DNA of 64,000 bases from Bacteroidia bacterium (GCA_025996815.1 BNTT01000001.1:1-64000); one strand, 5' to 3'; shown: positions 1 through 8,338, numbered from the stretch's first letter. Translations and numbers: made by a program. The notes: a model not told the origin generated them from the sequence alone.

Positions 1-285
1 AAAGCGAACGAAATTGCCGATGAGAGTGCAATTTCTATTGTGCTTGTGCGCGTGAGCGATGGCAAAACATGGACAATAAAACCCGGCGAGGACAGGTCTG
101 ACGGGCAATATTGCACCATTAGCCGCACTTCTTCTGGGCGGTATCCTGCCATTATTTTTCGCCCGTCATACGTGAACGAAACAACTATGTATAGCAAAAA
201 TGACACATTCAGGGTAACGGTCACCGGGCTTTCCAAACCGATTCACTATGAAGTGAAATTTTTTGATGTGGACGATGTAAAATAA
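1..285 (+). CDS. C-terminal part of an unrecognised protein (cut by window edge)
   Basis: The frame is open from the first base to a TAA at 283-285, so this is the last 94 residues of a longer gene that starts outside the window. I do not recognise a family. The visible part is beta-rich and polar, with no membrane segment. It lies 17 bp before a small lipoprotein gene on the same strand and is probably in the same transcript as the envelope cluster that follows. A GTG at 40 could serve as a start, but the frame is open upstream of it and no ribosome site is evident. Confidence 0.55.
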   Translation, partial: KANEIADESAISIVLVRVSDGKTWTIKPGEDRSDGQYCTISRTSSGRYPAIIFRPSYVNETTMYSKNDTFRVTVTGLSKPIHYEVKFFDVDDVK

Positions 286-302
286 TTTTAAATAAATAAA
301 CA

Positions 303-470
303 ATGAACAAGAAAGTGATGATTTTGGCTGCTACGGCAGCGTTTGCAGGCGTAGTAGCTACGGGCTGCGGGAGTAGTAAAAATGATAGAATTTCGAGGAG
401 TGCCAAGTCGCAGTTGGATTCTGACAAACGACAGTATCAAAAAGGGTTTAATGAGGAAACAAAAAAATGA
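303..470 (+). CDS. 55-aa lipoprotein, internally deleted relative of the next gene
   Basis: ATG at 303 follows an A-rich leader (taaataaacaatg) like that before the 6751 gene. The product has a lipoprotein signal (MNKKVMILAATAAFAGVVAT-GC). After the Cys come GSSK and then about 30 residues, SRSAKSQLDSDKRQYQKGF and a short acidic tail. Both ends match the 193-aa lipoprotein starting at 496: its signal ends VGCGSSKK and its C-terminus reads SKDAKLQLDFDKHQFLKTF. The 130 or so residues between are absent. Either this is a deletion remnant of a tandem duplicate that kept its frame, or a genuine mini-lipoprotein. Start, lipobox and stop are all intact, so it could still be expressed. Confidence 0.7.
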   Translation: MNKKVMILAATAAFAGVVATGCGSSKNDRISRSAKSQLDSDKRQYQKGFNEETKK

Positions 471-495
471 TGTTTAATTTAATTTTTAAAAGACA

Positions 496-1077
496 ATGAA
501 AAAGAAGTTTATTCTCGCTGCCACGGCAGTGATTGCAGGCACAATGATTGTGGGCTGCGGAAGTAGTAAAAAGGTGGCGCAAGAGGTTGCCGCCGAGATA
601 GGTTCAACGGAAGTGGTGATTCCGCTTTCGGAGAAAGAGTATCAAACGGATAAAGACTTTTTTCGAGCGACGCAGCTTGCTAAAAGTCCCAATTTGGCAA
701 TGGCAAAGAAAATGGCTTTGGCAAATGCAAAAACACTGCTGGCAGAGAATATTCAGTCCACCATCAAGGCGGTGACTGAAAATTATGTCAATCAACGAAC
801 TGTGGGCGACAAGGATGAGTATGAAGGCAAAGCGGAAGAACTCTCTCGCAATGTTGTGAACCAGACTTTGACCGATATCAAAATCATTGGCGAAAAGGTT
901 TTTAAAGAAAATGATGGTAAATACACCTATCACATTGCCGTTGAAATGAGTAAAACCCCTGTCGCCAACAGAGTTGCCGACCAAATTTCGAAGGATGCCA
1001 AGTTGCAGTTGGATTTCGACAAGCACCAGTTTCTAAAAACTTTTGACGATGAAATGGATAAATTTGAAAACAAGTAA
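496..1077 (+). CDS. LPP20-like envelope lipoprotein
   Basis: 193 aa with a signal peptide ending in the lipobox VGC at about residue 21, so it should be lipid-anchored in the envelope. The mature part contains an Ala-rich helix (NLAMAKKMALANAKTLLAE) followed by an alternating segment ending KYTYHIAVEMSK. This is the pattern of the LPP20/FlgT-N type domain found in many small lipoproteins of unknown role. The C-terminus is charged and helical. It is 3 bp upstream of the next gene, which carries a similar domain, so the two are likely co-transcribed and may work together. A shrunken relative lies just upstream at 303-470. Function is unknown; only the fold assignment is suggested. Confidence 0.65.
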   Translation: MKKKFILAATAVIAGTMIVGCGSSKKVAQEVAAEIGSTEVVIPLSEKEYQTDKDFFRATQLAKSPNLAMAKKMALANAKTLLAENIQSTIKAVTENYVNQRTVGDKDEYEGKAEELSRNVVNQTLTDIKIIGEKVFKENDGKYTYHIAVEMSKTPVANRVADQISKDAKLQLDFDKHQFLKTFDDEMDKFENK

Positions 1078-1080
1078 GTA

Positions 1081-2982
1081 ATGAACGTTATTACAAAAAT
1101 TGTTATCGTGCTGATTGGATGTGCATATTTATGTTTTGGCATCCAATCAGCTTATCCACAATCGGTTGCCGAAATTAAAAAGAGTTCCAATTACTATTGG
1201 GGCGAAGGTGTTGGCAAAACGAGCACTTTGGCGGATAAAGATGCCTTGGCGATGCTGATTAGCAATATATCCATCAATGTGGAAAGCAGTTTCAGTCAGC
1301 ATTCCGAACAACAATCGGCTGACGGGAAAACAGATTTTAAGGAGTATGTCAATAATTTGGTGCAAACCCATTCCAACGCCACCATCAAAAACACCGAGAT
1401 TTTGAGTTGGGGCGAGGAGCCGAATGTGCACATTTTTCGGTTTGTGAAAAAAGCGGAAGTCGGGAAAATCTTTGCCGAGCGCGAACGCAAAATCAAGGAA
1501 TTTGTGACGGAAGCATTGGCTGCCGATGCCAAATATCAGGTTGCCGATGCGTTGCGCTATTATTATTGGGCGTTGATGCTGCTTCAAAGCCTGCCCAATG
1601 CCGAAAGCGTGACGATGACGATAGCGGATAAAGCGCAAAAATTGGACGTTTTCCTGCCCCGACAAATCAACGAAACGATTAGCAACCTCGATTTTGAGGT
1701 GAGCGACAAACAGCCGGATGACAATCTGACGCAATATATTTTGGGCATTACCTATAAAAAGCAGCCTGTCGCGAATTGCGATTATTCGTTTTTCGACGGG
1801 CGCAACTGGTCGTTGGTTACGGGTGCAAAAGACGGCAAAGGTATGGCAGAAGTGGTTGGCGATGCGGCTACGCACAAAGATTTGCGGCTGAAAATCGAGT
1901 ATGCTTTTGAAAATGAGTGGAAAGTTGATACCGAAGTGAATGATGTTTTGAATAAGGTGGAGCCGATTATTTTTAAAAAGAGTTATGCCAATGTTTCATT
2001 GACGAAATCATCCGCATCAGTAACCGTAGGGTCGCGGCGCGCCACGACCCTACAAGATGCGATTGCCCAAAATGATGCGGTTGTTTCCACCAATGCGGTA
2101 ACTACGAATAGTGAGGGGATTGCGGGTCAAGCCCGCAATGACAATGTGCAAGCGATTAATGGCTCAGATTATTTGTCATTATTGGAACGGGTGGAAGCCG
2201 CTATCCGCGCCAAAAATTATGAATCGGCGCGCGATTGTTTCACGGCAGACGGTTTTGATGTTTTCACCAAATTGGTGCGCTATGGAAATGCTGTAATTCT
2301 CTCAAAACCAACGTATTCGTTTGTGAAATTTGAGGATGGAATATTGGCACGGTCATTGCCGATGCGGTTTAGTTTTAGCAACAATCGCCGCGCGTTTGTG
2401 GAAGATGTGGTGTTTAATATCTTGCCAAGCGAGGGCAAAATTCGTTCGCTGTCGTTTGCGTTGTCTGCCAATACGACTAACGATATTATGAAATATCAGC
2501 AGTGGGACGAATATTCGCGTTTGGCAATTATCAATTTTATTGAAAACTACAAAACGGCGTATGCCCTGAAGCGATTGGATTACATTGAGTCGATTTTTTC
2601 AGACAATGCCTTAATAATTGTGGGGAAAACCGTGAAAACTCACGTTGGCACAGATGTTGCAAAATTTTCATTACCCTCCAACCGGACAAAATTGACCCAA
2701 TACACGAAGGGGCAATACATGAAGCAACTTAGCACGGTGTTTAAGAGCAACGAATACGTCAATCTGAAATTCACCGACACGAGCGTAAAAAAAGCCGGTG
2801 CGGGCGGCGAAATCTACGGCATTCAGTTGAAACAGGACTATTTTTCAACGACTTACGGCGACACGGGCTATCTTTTCTTGATGGTGGATTTGAACAAAGC
2901 CGAAGAGCCTACCATCCACATTCGCACGTGGCAGCCGGAGAAAGACCCCGATTTTGGGCTATATGATATTTCTAATTTTTAG
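1081..2982 (+). CDS. 633-aa secreted protein with N-terminal LPP20-like domain
   Basis: A signal peptide (residues 1-27, ending AYPQ) is followed by an LPP20-like domain (about 28-155, YYWGEGVGKTSTLADKDALAMLI then an IFRFVKKAEV strand), a helical region (YQVADALRYYYWALMLLQS) and a long C-terminal part I do not recognise. Between residues 310 and 360 sits a low-complexity linker encoded by two DNA palindromes (2026-2053 and 2119-2139) that read through in frame. It starts 3 bp after the smaller lipoprotein and ends immediately before the SUMF1 gene at 2983. It probably belongs to an envelope complex with its neighbours; the exact role is unknown. Confidence 0.6.
   Translation: MNVITKIVIVLIGCAYLCFGIQSAYPQSVAEIKKSSNYYWGEGVGKTSTLADKDALAMLISNISINVESSFSQHSEQQSADGKTDFKEYVNNLVQTHSNATIKNTEILSWGEEPNVHIFRFVKKAEVGKIFAERERKIKEFVTEALAADAKYQVADALRYYYWALMLLQSLPNAESVTMTIADKAQKLDVFLPRQINETISNLDFEVSDKQPDDNLTQYILGITYKKQPVANCDYSFFDGRNWSLVTGAKDGKGMAEVVGDAATHKDLRLKIEYAFENEWKVDTEVNDVLNKVEPIIFKKSYANVSLTKSSASVTVGSRRATTLQDAIAQNDAVVSTNAVTTNSEGIAGQARNDNVQAINGSDYLSLLERVEAAIRAKNYESARDCFTADGFDVFTKLVRYGNAVILSKPTYSFVKFEDGILARSLPMRFSFSNNRRAFVEDVVFNILPSEGKIRSLSFALSANTTNDIMKYQQWDEYSRLAIINFIENYKTAYALKRLDYIESIFSDNALIIVGKTVKTHVGTDVAKFSLPSNRTKLTQYTKGQYMKQLSTVFKSNEYVNLKFTDTSVKKAGAGGEIYGIQLKQDYFSTTYGDTGYLFLMVDLNKAEEPTIHIRTWQPEKDPDFGLYDISNF
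2026..2053. repeat. 28-bp near-perfect palindrome inside a coding region
   Basis: Arms GTAGGGTCG and CGACCCTAC enclose GGCGCGCC (itself a palindrome) with one mismatched pair; 26 of 28 bases are self-complementary. It is read in frame as VGSRRATTLQ. It looks like a dispersed palindromic repeat inserted into the gene, not part of a conserved domain. Confidence 0.7.
2119..2139. repeat. 21-bp hairpin palindrome inside a coding region
   Basis: Arms ATTGCGGG and CCCGCAAT surround TCAAG. It is read in frame as GIAGQARN. Sequences of the form TTGCGGGTCAAGCCCGCAA are familiar dispersed palindromic elements in several bacterial groups. It lies 66 bp after the other palindrome in the same linker. Confidence 0.7.
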
Positions 2983-4470
2983 ATGATGAAACAGACAATA
3001 CAAAAGAGTTTTATTACATTTATCCTGCTGTTAATCAGCACGATGGCGTTTTCACAAAACATTGCAGTAGAAAGTTTTTTAATGGACGAAAGCGACCAGG
3101 AAGCGCGAATAAAAAGTTCACGGAAAGACCAGAACGACAAAGTGTGTGCCATAATCAAAGTGGAAACCACGCTGCTGTTGCAAGATTTTAGTTTTGATGC
3201 AGGTATGGTGGCTGTTACGGCAACCGAACAAAAAACAGGGGAAATATGGGTTTACCTCTCTCCGGGTGCACGACGGCTAACTATCCAGCACAAAGATTTG
3301 GGAAGCGTCCGCAACTATGAATTTGGCGAATCGCTGAAAGAGGCAACCGTGTATATTATGAAGTTGAAATCGGGCAATGTGCGGCGGGTGGTGGAAGACG
3401 ATGTCAATCTGCAATATTTCGTTGTCAATTGTCCCATTGAAGGCGCAACGATAAAAATAGATGACAACCCTTCCGAAGCATTCAGTGATGGCACATTTAG
3501 AAAAGCATTGCCTTACGGAAAGCATCAATACACGATAGAAGCCCCGATGTATTACCCGCTAAGCGGCATGGTGGAAATAAAAGTTACAAGAGGGGAGCCT
3601 TTAAATCCTGCATTGCAACCCGCTTTTGCCGTTATTACTTTGAATGGAAACGGCGATATTTATGTCAATGAAGAGCGTAAAGGCACGGCAACTTGGAGTG
3701 GGCGTTTGATGCCGGGTGTGTATCAAGTGGAAGTAAAAAAAGCCTCGCACAGGTCGTCTGTCACTTCTATTGAGGTGAAAGAAGGCGAAAACAAAACGAT
3801 TTCGCTGCATCCTACACCTGTTTATGAGCCTGAAATGGTTTTAGTGCAGGGCGGAACATTTACAATGGGGGACACATACGGACAAGATAATGGTGCCACA
3901 CCCACACATCAGGTAACCCTCACTTCTTTTTATATAGGAAAATATGAAGTTACACAAGCACTCTGGGAACTGGTTATGGGAAACAATCCGAGTCGCTCTA
4001 AGAACGATAGTTTGCCGATGGTCAATGTAAGTTGGGCAAATGTACAGGAGTTTATCTCGCGGCTCAACGCGACTACAGGCAAGCAATATCGCTTACCAAC
4101 GGAGGCAGAGTGGGAGTACGCGGCGCGAGGTGGCAACAAAAGTCAAAATTATATATACAGCGGAAGTCCCTATAAGAATAAAGTGGCTTGGTTTAATGAT
4201 TTGAGGGAGGTACACCCTGTAGGTACAAAATTGCCCAACGAGTTAGGTATTTACGATATGAGTGGCAATGCCGAGGAATGGTGCAGCGATTGGTATGGTA
4301 GGTATTCATCAAGTCCACAGCAAGACCCTACGGGTCCATCTTCAGGTTCGTACCATGTGACGCGCGGTCGTATGCGGCTCGGCGTGTCGGAGCGTCCCTC
4401 CGGCTATTATTTTGATGACGAAAGAGGCGGGTTTTTCTTAGGTTTTCGCCTGGCGCATCCTCTGCAATAG
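2983..4470 (+). CDS. Secreted PEGA/SUMF1 (formylglycine-generating-enzyme-like) protein
   Basis: 495 aa. A signal peptide (to about residue 24, AFSQ) is followed by an N-terminal beta domain, PEGA-like repeats (about 145-275, GDIYVNEERKGTATWSGRL) and a C-terminal SUMF1/FGE-type domain (about 285-495: EMVLVQGGTFTMG, YEVTQALWELVMG, RLPTEAEWEYAARGG, MSGNAEEWCSDWYG, GFRLAH). The start codon directly follows the upstream stop, so translation is probably coupled. The final 30 codons lose the usual RGGSW motif and differ abruptly from the otherwise similar downstream paralogue. SUMF1 folds in secreted Bacteroidetes proteins usually act as binding or structural C-type-lectin-like modules; sulfatase maturation is unlikely, because no sulfatase is present. 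Confidence 0.8.
   Translation: MMKQTIQKSFITFILLLISTMAFSQNIAVESFLMDESDQEARIKSSRKDQNDKVCAIIKVETTLLLQDFSFDAGMVAVTATEQKTGEIWVYLSPGARRLTIQHKDLGSVRNYEFGESLKEATVYIMKLKSGNVRRVVEDDVNLQYFVVNCPIEGATIKIDDNPSEAFSDGTFRKALPYGKHQYTIEAPMYYPLSGMVEIKVTRGEPLNPALQPAFAVITLNGNGDIYVNEERKGTATWSGRLMPGVYQVEVKKASHRSSVTSIEVKEGENKTISLHPTPVYEPEMVLVQGGTFTMGDTYGQDNGATPTHQVTLTSFYIGKYEVTQALWELVMGNNPSRSKNDSLPMVNVSWANVQEFISRLNATTGKQYRLPTEAEWEYAARGGNKSQNYIYSGSPYKNKVAWFNDLREVHPVGTKLPNELGIYDMSGNAEEWCSDWYGRYSSSPQQDPTGPSSGSYHVTRGRMRLGVSERPSGYYFDDERGGFFLGFRLAHPLQ
4360..4440 (+). other. Hypervariable 3' segment of first SUMF1 gene
   Basis: After near-identity with the downstream paralogue up to CATGTG, about 80 bases are unrelated, and similarity returns at the codons for GFRLAH. 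This is where variable repeats of diversity-generating retroelements lie in SUMF1/C-type-lectin targets. No template repeat or reverse transcriptase is in this window, so the label is a hypothesis. Confidence 0.35.
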
Positions 4471-4518
4471 TTTAAATCTATGTAAAAGCAAATTTGGAAA
4501 ATTTTAATACAATTGATT

Positions 4519-5925
4519 ATGAAACAGATTAAACACACAAGATTTATTACACTTATAATGCTCTTGATGAGCACAATGGTGTTTTCGCAAAACAATGAAG
4601 CGGCAATGCAATTCCTCGTCGTCAATTGTTCTGTTGAGGGCGCAACGATAAAAATAGATGGCAAACCTTCCGAAGCGTGTGGCACCGGCACATTCCAAAA
4701 GTTGCTCACTTGCGGAACCCATCAATATACAATAGAGGCACCGATGTATTACGCGCTGAGTGGAACGGTCGAAATAAAAGCATCAGAGAAATCTTATCTA
4801 ACGCCTGATTTGAAATCCGCTTTTGCTGCTATCTCCTTAAATGGCGATGGGGATATTTATGTCAATGATGAACGTAAGGCGGCGGGCAGTTGGAATGGTC
4901 GTCTGATGCCGGGGCAGTATAAAGTGGAAGTGAGAAAAGCCTCGCACAGGTCGTCGGTCCGTTCTATTGAAGTGAAAGCGGGCGAAAACCAAACCATTCC
5001 GTTGCAAGCCCCTGCGCCTATGTATGGTTCATTAAATGTGAGTGCCAATGTAGAGAATGCCGCTATTTTGATTGATGGTGTGAAACAAAAAGAGACCACA
5101 CCGGATATTATCAAGAACGTGCTGATTGGCAAGCGTGAAATTGAAATACAGGCAAGTGATAATCAATTCTACAAACAGGAGATAGAAGTGACGGAGGGGA
5201 AAATACTTTTCATTGATGCCCAATTTAGCAAGAAGGCACCCCCTCATCCTGCCGAGCCTGAAATGATTGCCGTGCAGGGCGGAACGTTTCGGATGGGTTG
5301 TAGTACACCGGGGAGTGATTGTTTCAAAAACGAAAGACCGGCGCATGATGTGACATTGAGTAGTTTTTCTATCGGCAAATATGAAGTGACGCAGGCACAA
5401 TGGAAACTGATTATGGGCACTACTATTGAACAGCGCATAGGTGAATCATATTTCCAGGACGACAATCATCCCATGCATTATGTCAGTTGGAAAGACGCGC
5501 AAGAGTTTATCTCGCGGCTCAATGCGGCTACGGGCAAGCAATATCGCTTACCAACTGAGGCAGAATGGGAATATGCGGCGCGTGGTGGCAACAAAAGCCA
5601 AAACTATAAATATAGCGGAAGCCATAATATAAGTGATGTTGCGTGGTTTAAGGATAATTCAGAAAGGCATACACACCCTATAGGGACAAAATTACCCAAC
5701 GAGTTAGGCATTTACGATATGAGTGGCAATGTCTCGGAATGGTGCAGCGATTGGTATGGAGCGTATTCATCAAGCCCGCAGCAAGACCCTATAGGTCCAT
5801 CTTCAGGTTCTGTCCATGTGTTACGCGGTGGCGACGGGCTCAGTGCTGCGGTAGACTACCGCGTGTTGGCTCGGACCAGTGGCGGCAACCGCCTCAGTGG
5901 CTTCCGCTTGGCACATCCGCAGTAG
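4519..5925 (+). CDS. Secreted PEGA/SUMF1 protein, tandem paralogue
   Basis: ATG at 4519 gives a clean signal peptide (KHTRFITLIMLLMSTMVFSQ); an in-frame TTG six bases earlier is less likely. Two PEGA-like segments follow (about 40-165 and 175-245), one more than in the upstream gene. Next comes a SUMF1 domain (about 250-468: EMIAVQGGTFRMG, YEVTQAQWKLIMG, RLPTEAEWEYAARGG, MSGNVSEWCSDWYG, GFRLAHPQ). Blocks at 5500-5600 and 5690-5820 are nearly identical in DNA to the upstream gene, showing recent duplication or conversion. The segment 5821-5898 is quite different. Expected to be envelope-exposed; partner unknown. Confidence 0.8.
   Translation: MKQIKHTRFITLIMLLMSTMVFSQNNEAAMQFLVVNCSVEGATIKIDGKPSEACGTGTFQKLLTCGTHQYTIEAPMYYALSGTVEIKASEKSYLTPDLKSAFAAISLNGDGDIYVNDERKAAGSWNGRLMPGQYKVEVRKASHRSSVRSIEVKAGENQTIPLQAPAPMYGSLNVSANVENAAILIDGVKQKETTPDIIKNVLIGKREIEIQASDNQFYKQEIEVTEGKILFIDAQFSKKAPPHPAEPEMIAVQGGTFRMGCSTPGSDCFKNERPAHDVTLSSFSIGKYEVTQAQWKLIMGTTIEQRIGESYFQDDNHPMHYVSWKDAQEFISRLNAATGKQYRLPTEAEWEYAARGGNKSQNYKYSGSHNISDVAWFKDNSERHTHPIGTKLPNELGIYDMSGNVSEWCSDWYGAYSSSPQQDPIGPSSGSVHVLRGGDGLSAAVDYRVLARTSGGNRLSGFRLAHPQ
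5821..5898 (+). other. Hypervariable 3' segment of second SUMF1 gene
   Basis: Counterpart of 4360-4440. It encodes RGG followed by DGLSAAVDYRVLARTSGGNR, ending before GFRLAH. The usual RGGSW core is changed to RGGDG. Same reservation: the retroelement itself is not visible here. Confidence 0.35.
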
Positions 5926-5953
5926 ATACTGATTAAAAATAAAAATGGAGGGT

Positions 5954-5981
5954 GCCGAAAATCCATAAGAGAGTAGGTAAA
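5954..5981. repeat. Left copy of 28/29-bp direct repeat flanking the AbiC-like gene
   Basis: GCCGAAAATCCATAAGAGAG followed by TAGGTAAA. The second copy (6706-6734) differs by one extra A. The pair brackets the gene at 5983-6720. Confidence 0.75.
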
Positions 5982-5982
5982 A

Positions 5983-6720
5983 ATGTTTAGATTTATGAAT
6001 AAAAACGAAAGAAACAAATTGTCATGTAAGGGTATAATATACTTAATTGTCGGCAGTTTATGTATCTTGATAGCACCAACAATATTGACATTGCCCGCTT
6101 GTGCAAGCATATTTGATTTTTCGGAAAGTGGTCAAATTGGGGATACGATTGGAGGTATCACTGCACCAATTGTAAGTATTTTGGGTTCAATTTTGGTTTT
6201 TTGGGCTTTGAAAGCTCAAATTGATGCAAACAACATTGTGCAAAGTCAAATAAAAGAGCAATGGGATAGGGAAAACTTAAATCTCTTATGCGACCGTCTG
6301 ATAAAAAGCATAGATGGTTTTTCGATAGAATATGAAGATAACTCAAAGAAAACAGGGAGTGAAGCTATTTATGATATGCTTCATGAGTTATATTGTGCCT
6401 CTGGACACAGTAAAGACGATATTGATGCTAACCCGACTACTGCCGAATTAATAAGTATATTAGAAATTTGTAAAGCTGCAAAAACGACCTTAGATAATTC
6501 GAAAATCACAGACAAGAGTGCATTTGAACTTGTAATTATTCACCAATTTAAATACCGTATCTATCCTAGAGTAAAAAAAGAAGGAGAAGCAAAAAGTTTT
6601 ACGGAACACTATTGTGAGGAGCACCAAGCATATCATGGTTTGTGTGATGAAATGGCTTTTTTGTTTGAAGAATTAGAAGAAAAACTAATAATAAAAAAAG
6701 GAGAAGCCGAAAATCCATAA
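5983..6720 (+). CDS. Two-TM protein resembling putative phage abortive-infection proteins (AbiC-like)
   Basis: 245 aa. Two hydrophobic segments (about 17-43 and 51-73) are separated by a short loop. The second begins GDTIGGITAPIVSILGSILV, the pattern seen in the putAbiC family (G-D-x-x-GG-xx-xP-I then a TM helix and a Q-rich helix). A cytoplasmic helical region of about 165 residues follows (LNLLCDRLIKSIDGF, FKYRIYP) with an acidic-basic tail. The gene is AT-rich and bracketed by direct repeats, which suggests a separately acquired unit. A role in phage defence is inferred only from family resemblance. Confidence 0.5.
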   Translation: MFRFMNKNERNKLSCKGIIYLIVGSLCILIAPTILTLPACASIFDFSESGQIGDTIGGITAPIVSILGSILVFWALKAQIDANNIVQSQIKEQWDRENLNLLCDRLIKSIDGFSIEYEDNSKKTGSEAIYDMLHELYCASGHSKDDIDANPTTAELISILEICKAAKTTLDNSKITDKSAFELVIIHQFKYRIYPRVKKEGEAKSFTEHYCEEHQAYHGLCDEMAFLFEELEEKLIIKKGEAENP

Positions 6721-6734
6721 AGAGAGTAGGTAAA
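6706..6734. repeat. Right copy of 28/29-bp direct repeat flanking the AbiC-like gene
   Basis: GCCGAAAATCCATAAAGAGA followed by GTAGGTAAA. It overlaps the last codons and stop of the AbiC-like gene and forms the leader of the M14 peptidase gene. Confidence 0.75.
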
Positions 6735-6750
6735 TTTTAATAAATAAACA

Positions 6751-8184
6751 ATGAAAAACTTACGGCATCAAAGTATCTTTCAACTCTTTATACTATTTCT
6801 CGCGAGCCATCAACCCGCCGAAGCAGCCACCCATCCGGGTCCAATCGAAGACCCGGACCTCGCCTATTTCCTGACAGACACCATCCACTGCACACTCCTC
6901 AACAAAACCAAACTGACAGCCAAATACCACGCGCATGGCGACTATCTAATCAACGGGCTTTCAATCGGTCGATTAAAGGAGATGTGGTGCAGAAACCCCT
7001 TTCGAGAAATTCCCGAAAACGGCAATTTTGAGTATTCAGAGATGGATTTAACGCAGCATTTCACCTACGAACTGCTGGAAAAGCGGCTCCTCAATTTGGT
7101 CAATAGCCCCCACGTGAGGTTGGTGGAAATGGGGCTAAGCACTCAAGGCAGGTCTATCTATATGCTCGTGCTCGGACATGGCGACATCGTGATTGCCAAA
7201 GAGGGCGGCACCCATTCGCGGGAAACATTCAACACCTTTGTGCTTGTCAAGCAAGTCGAGGATTATGTCAATTCATTGGATACCAACGCTATAAGGCGGA
7301 GAAACTTGGAAGAAGTGACGGTGCTGATTGCCGTTTGCACCAATCCTGATGGTCTTGAAGATATGCTTCGCCATCCAAGGCATGTTGCCAACAAGACAAA
7401 TATGAACGGCGTGGACATCAATCGCAATTTTTTTGCCTCCATTTCCGGCGGCTTGGCACACGGCGTGAAAAAATGCGCCACCATAGTCAACAAGCCCGGC
7501 AATTTCTATGCGGGAAAGCATTTAGGCTCGGAAATCGAAACCATCGTTGCTTCCAAATTTGTCTATTATGCCATCATAGAGCGTCAAGCCGTCATTTTCG
7601 AGAGCAACCACCAAGCAGGCAACATCATCTATGCCGGCAAACCCTACCAAACCGCAGAAGGATTTGACAGGTCTCATTGCTTCGGAGAACTTCAAAAAGA
7701 CTTCTTAAACAGCAACTTGGAAGGAACAGCAAGCAACGAACAATTTTTCATGGTGAACGAAGATGCCAATTATGGCTTTGATGGACGAGTGGGCACCATC
7801 ACCGATTTCGCCTGCGACCTGGCATCAGGTTTTCGGTTTTGCGCCGAACAGGGGCGAATGGTCTATGCCGATGACAGCTGCGAAATGCCCCTGCTCGAAG
7901 CGAAAAGCATGGAACACTACCACCTGCCTCACCAAACGAAATGCGCCATCATAACCATGGAATATGGTGTTGGCGAAGCAGCATGGGGACATTCCGAGAG
8001 AGCACGAAGAAAGCATCCTGACATGTATCAAAACTATGGACTGGATAAATTATTGGACTTCCAAATGAATTACGCCGGTTGCCTTTCGCCCAAACTCAAT
8101 CAACGTCTTGTGTTGGATTTGGAAAATAAGCATAAAGAGGATATGACCGCGACCATCCCGTTAAAGATATATTGCCCCCGATAG
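6751..8184 (+). CDS. Secreted M14-family zinc carboxypeptidase-like protein
   Basis: 477 aa with an N-terminal signal peptide (residues 1-25, ending AEA). The M14 signature set is present. The first two zinc ligands lie in GGTHSRETFN (H-x-x-E), followed by TNPDG, GVDINRNF (substrate-binding Asn-Arg), the third zinc ligand in FESNHQAGN, and a likely catalytic Glu in AIITMEYGVG. All key residues are retained, so an active exported peptidase is likely. Substrate is unknown and could be protein or peptidoglycan peptide. The gene stands alone after the AbiC-like insert, and its leader carries the right-hand direct repeat. Confidence 0.75.
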   Translation: MKNLRHQSIFQLFILFLASHQPAEAATHPGPIEDPDLAYFLTDTIHCTLLNKTKLTAKYHAHGDYLINGLSIGRLKEMWCRNPFREIPENGNFEYSEMDLTQHFTYELLEKRLLNLVNSPHVRLVEMGLSTQGRSIYMLVLGHGDIVIAKEGGTHSRETFNTFVLVKQVEDYVNSLDTNAIRRRNLEEVTVLIAVCTNPDGLEDMLRHPRHVANKTNMNGVDINRNFFASISGGLAHGVKKCATIVNKPGNFYAGKHLGSEIETIVASKFVYYAIIERQAVIFESNHQAGNIIYAGKPYQTAEGFDRSHCFGELQKDFLNSNLEGTASNEQFFMVNEDANYGFDGRVGTITDFACDLASGFRFCAEQGRMVYADDSCEMPLLEAKSMEHYHLPHQTKCAIITMEYGVGEAAWGHSERARRKHPDMYQNYGLDKLLDFQMNYAGCLSPKLNQRLVLDLENKHKEDMTATIPLKIYCPR

Positions 8185-8330
8185 CGTCGATGGTACTGCA
8201 TTTGCTTGTGAGAGAGTAAATAATTATTGATTTAGTGGGGTGTACGACAAATTTCCCTTACTCCACCATATTTTAATGCGTTGATCCTGAAATTTCTACA
8301 TTTTTTTGTTGGTTATTCGGGATAATGTTG

Positions 8331-8338
8331 TATCTTTG
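8331..8338 (+). promoter_or_regulatory. -7 box of the toxin-antitoxin promoter
   Basis: TATCTTTG matches the Bacteroidetes TAnnTTTG box. A TTTG at about 8305-8308 is suitably spaced as the -33 element. It lies inside the cassette, 38 bp before the antitoxin-like start. Confidence 0.65.

Noticed and set aside
2983-5925. SUMF1 proteins as true sulfatase-maturing enzymes
   Set aside because: They are secreted with PEGA repeats, and no sulfatase gene is nearby; a binding role is more likely.
1-8184. A complete diversity-generating retroelement near the SUMF1 genes
   Set aside because: No reverse transcriptase, accessory gene or template repeat was found anywhere in the window.
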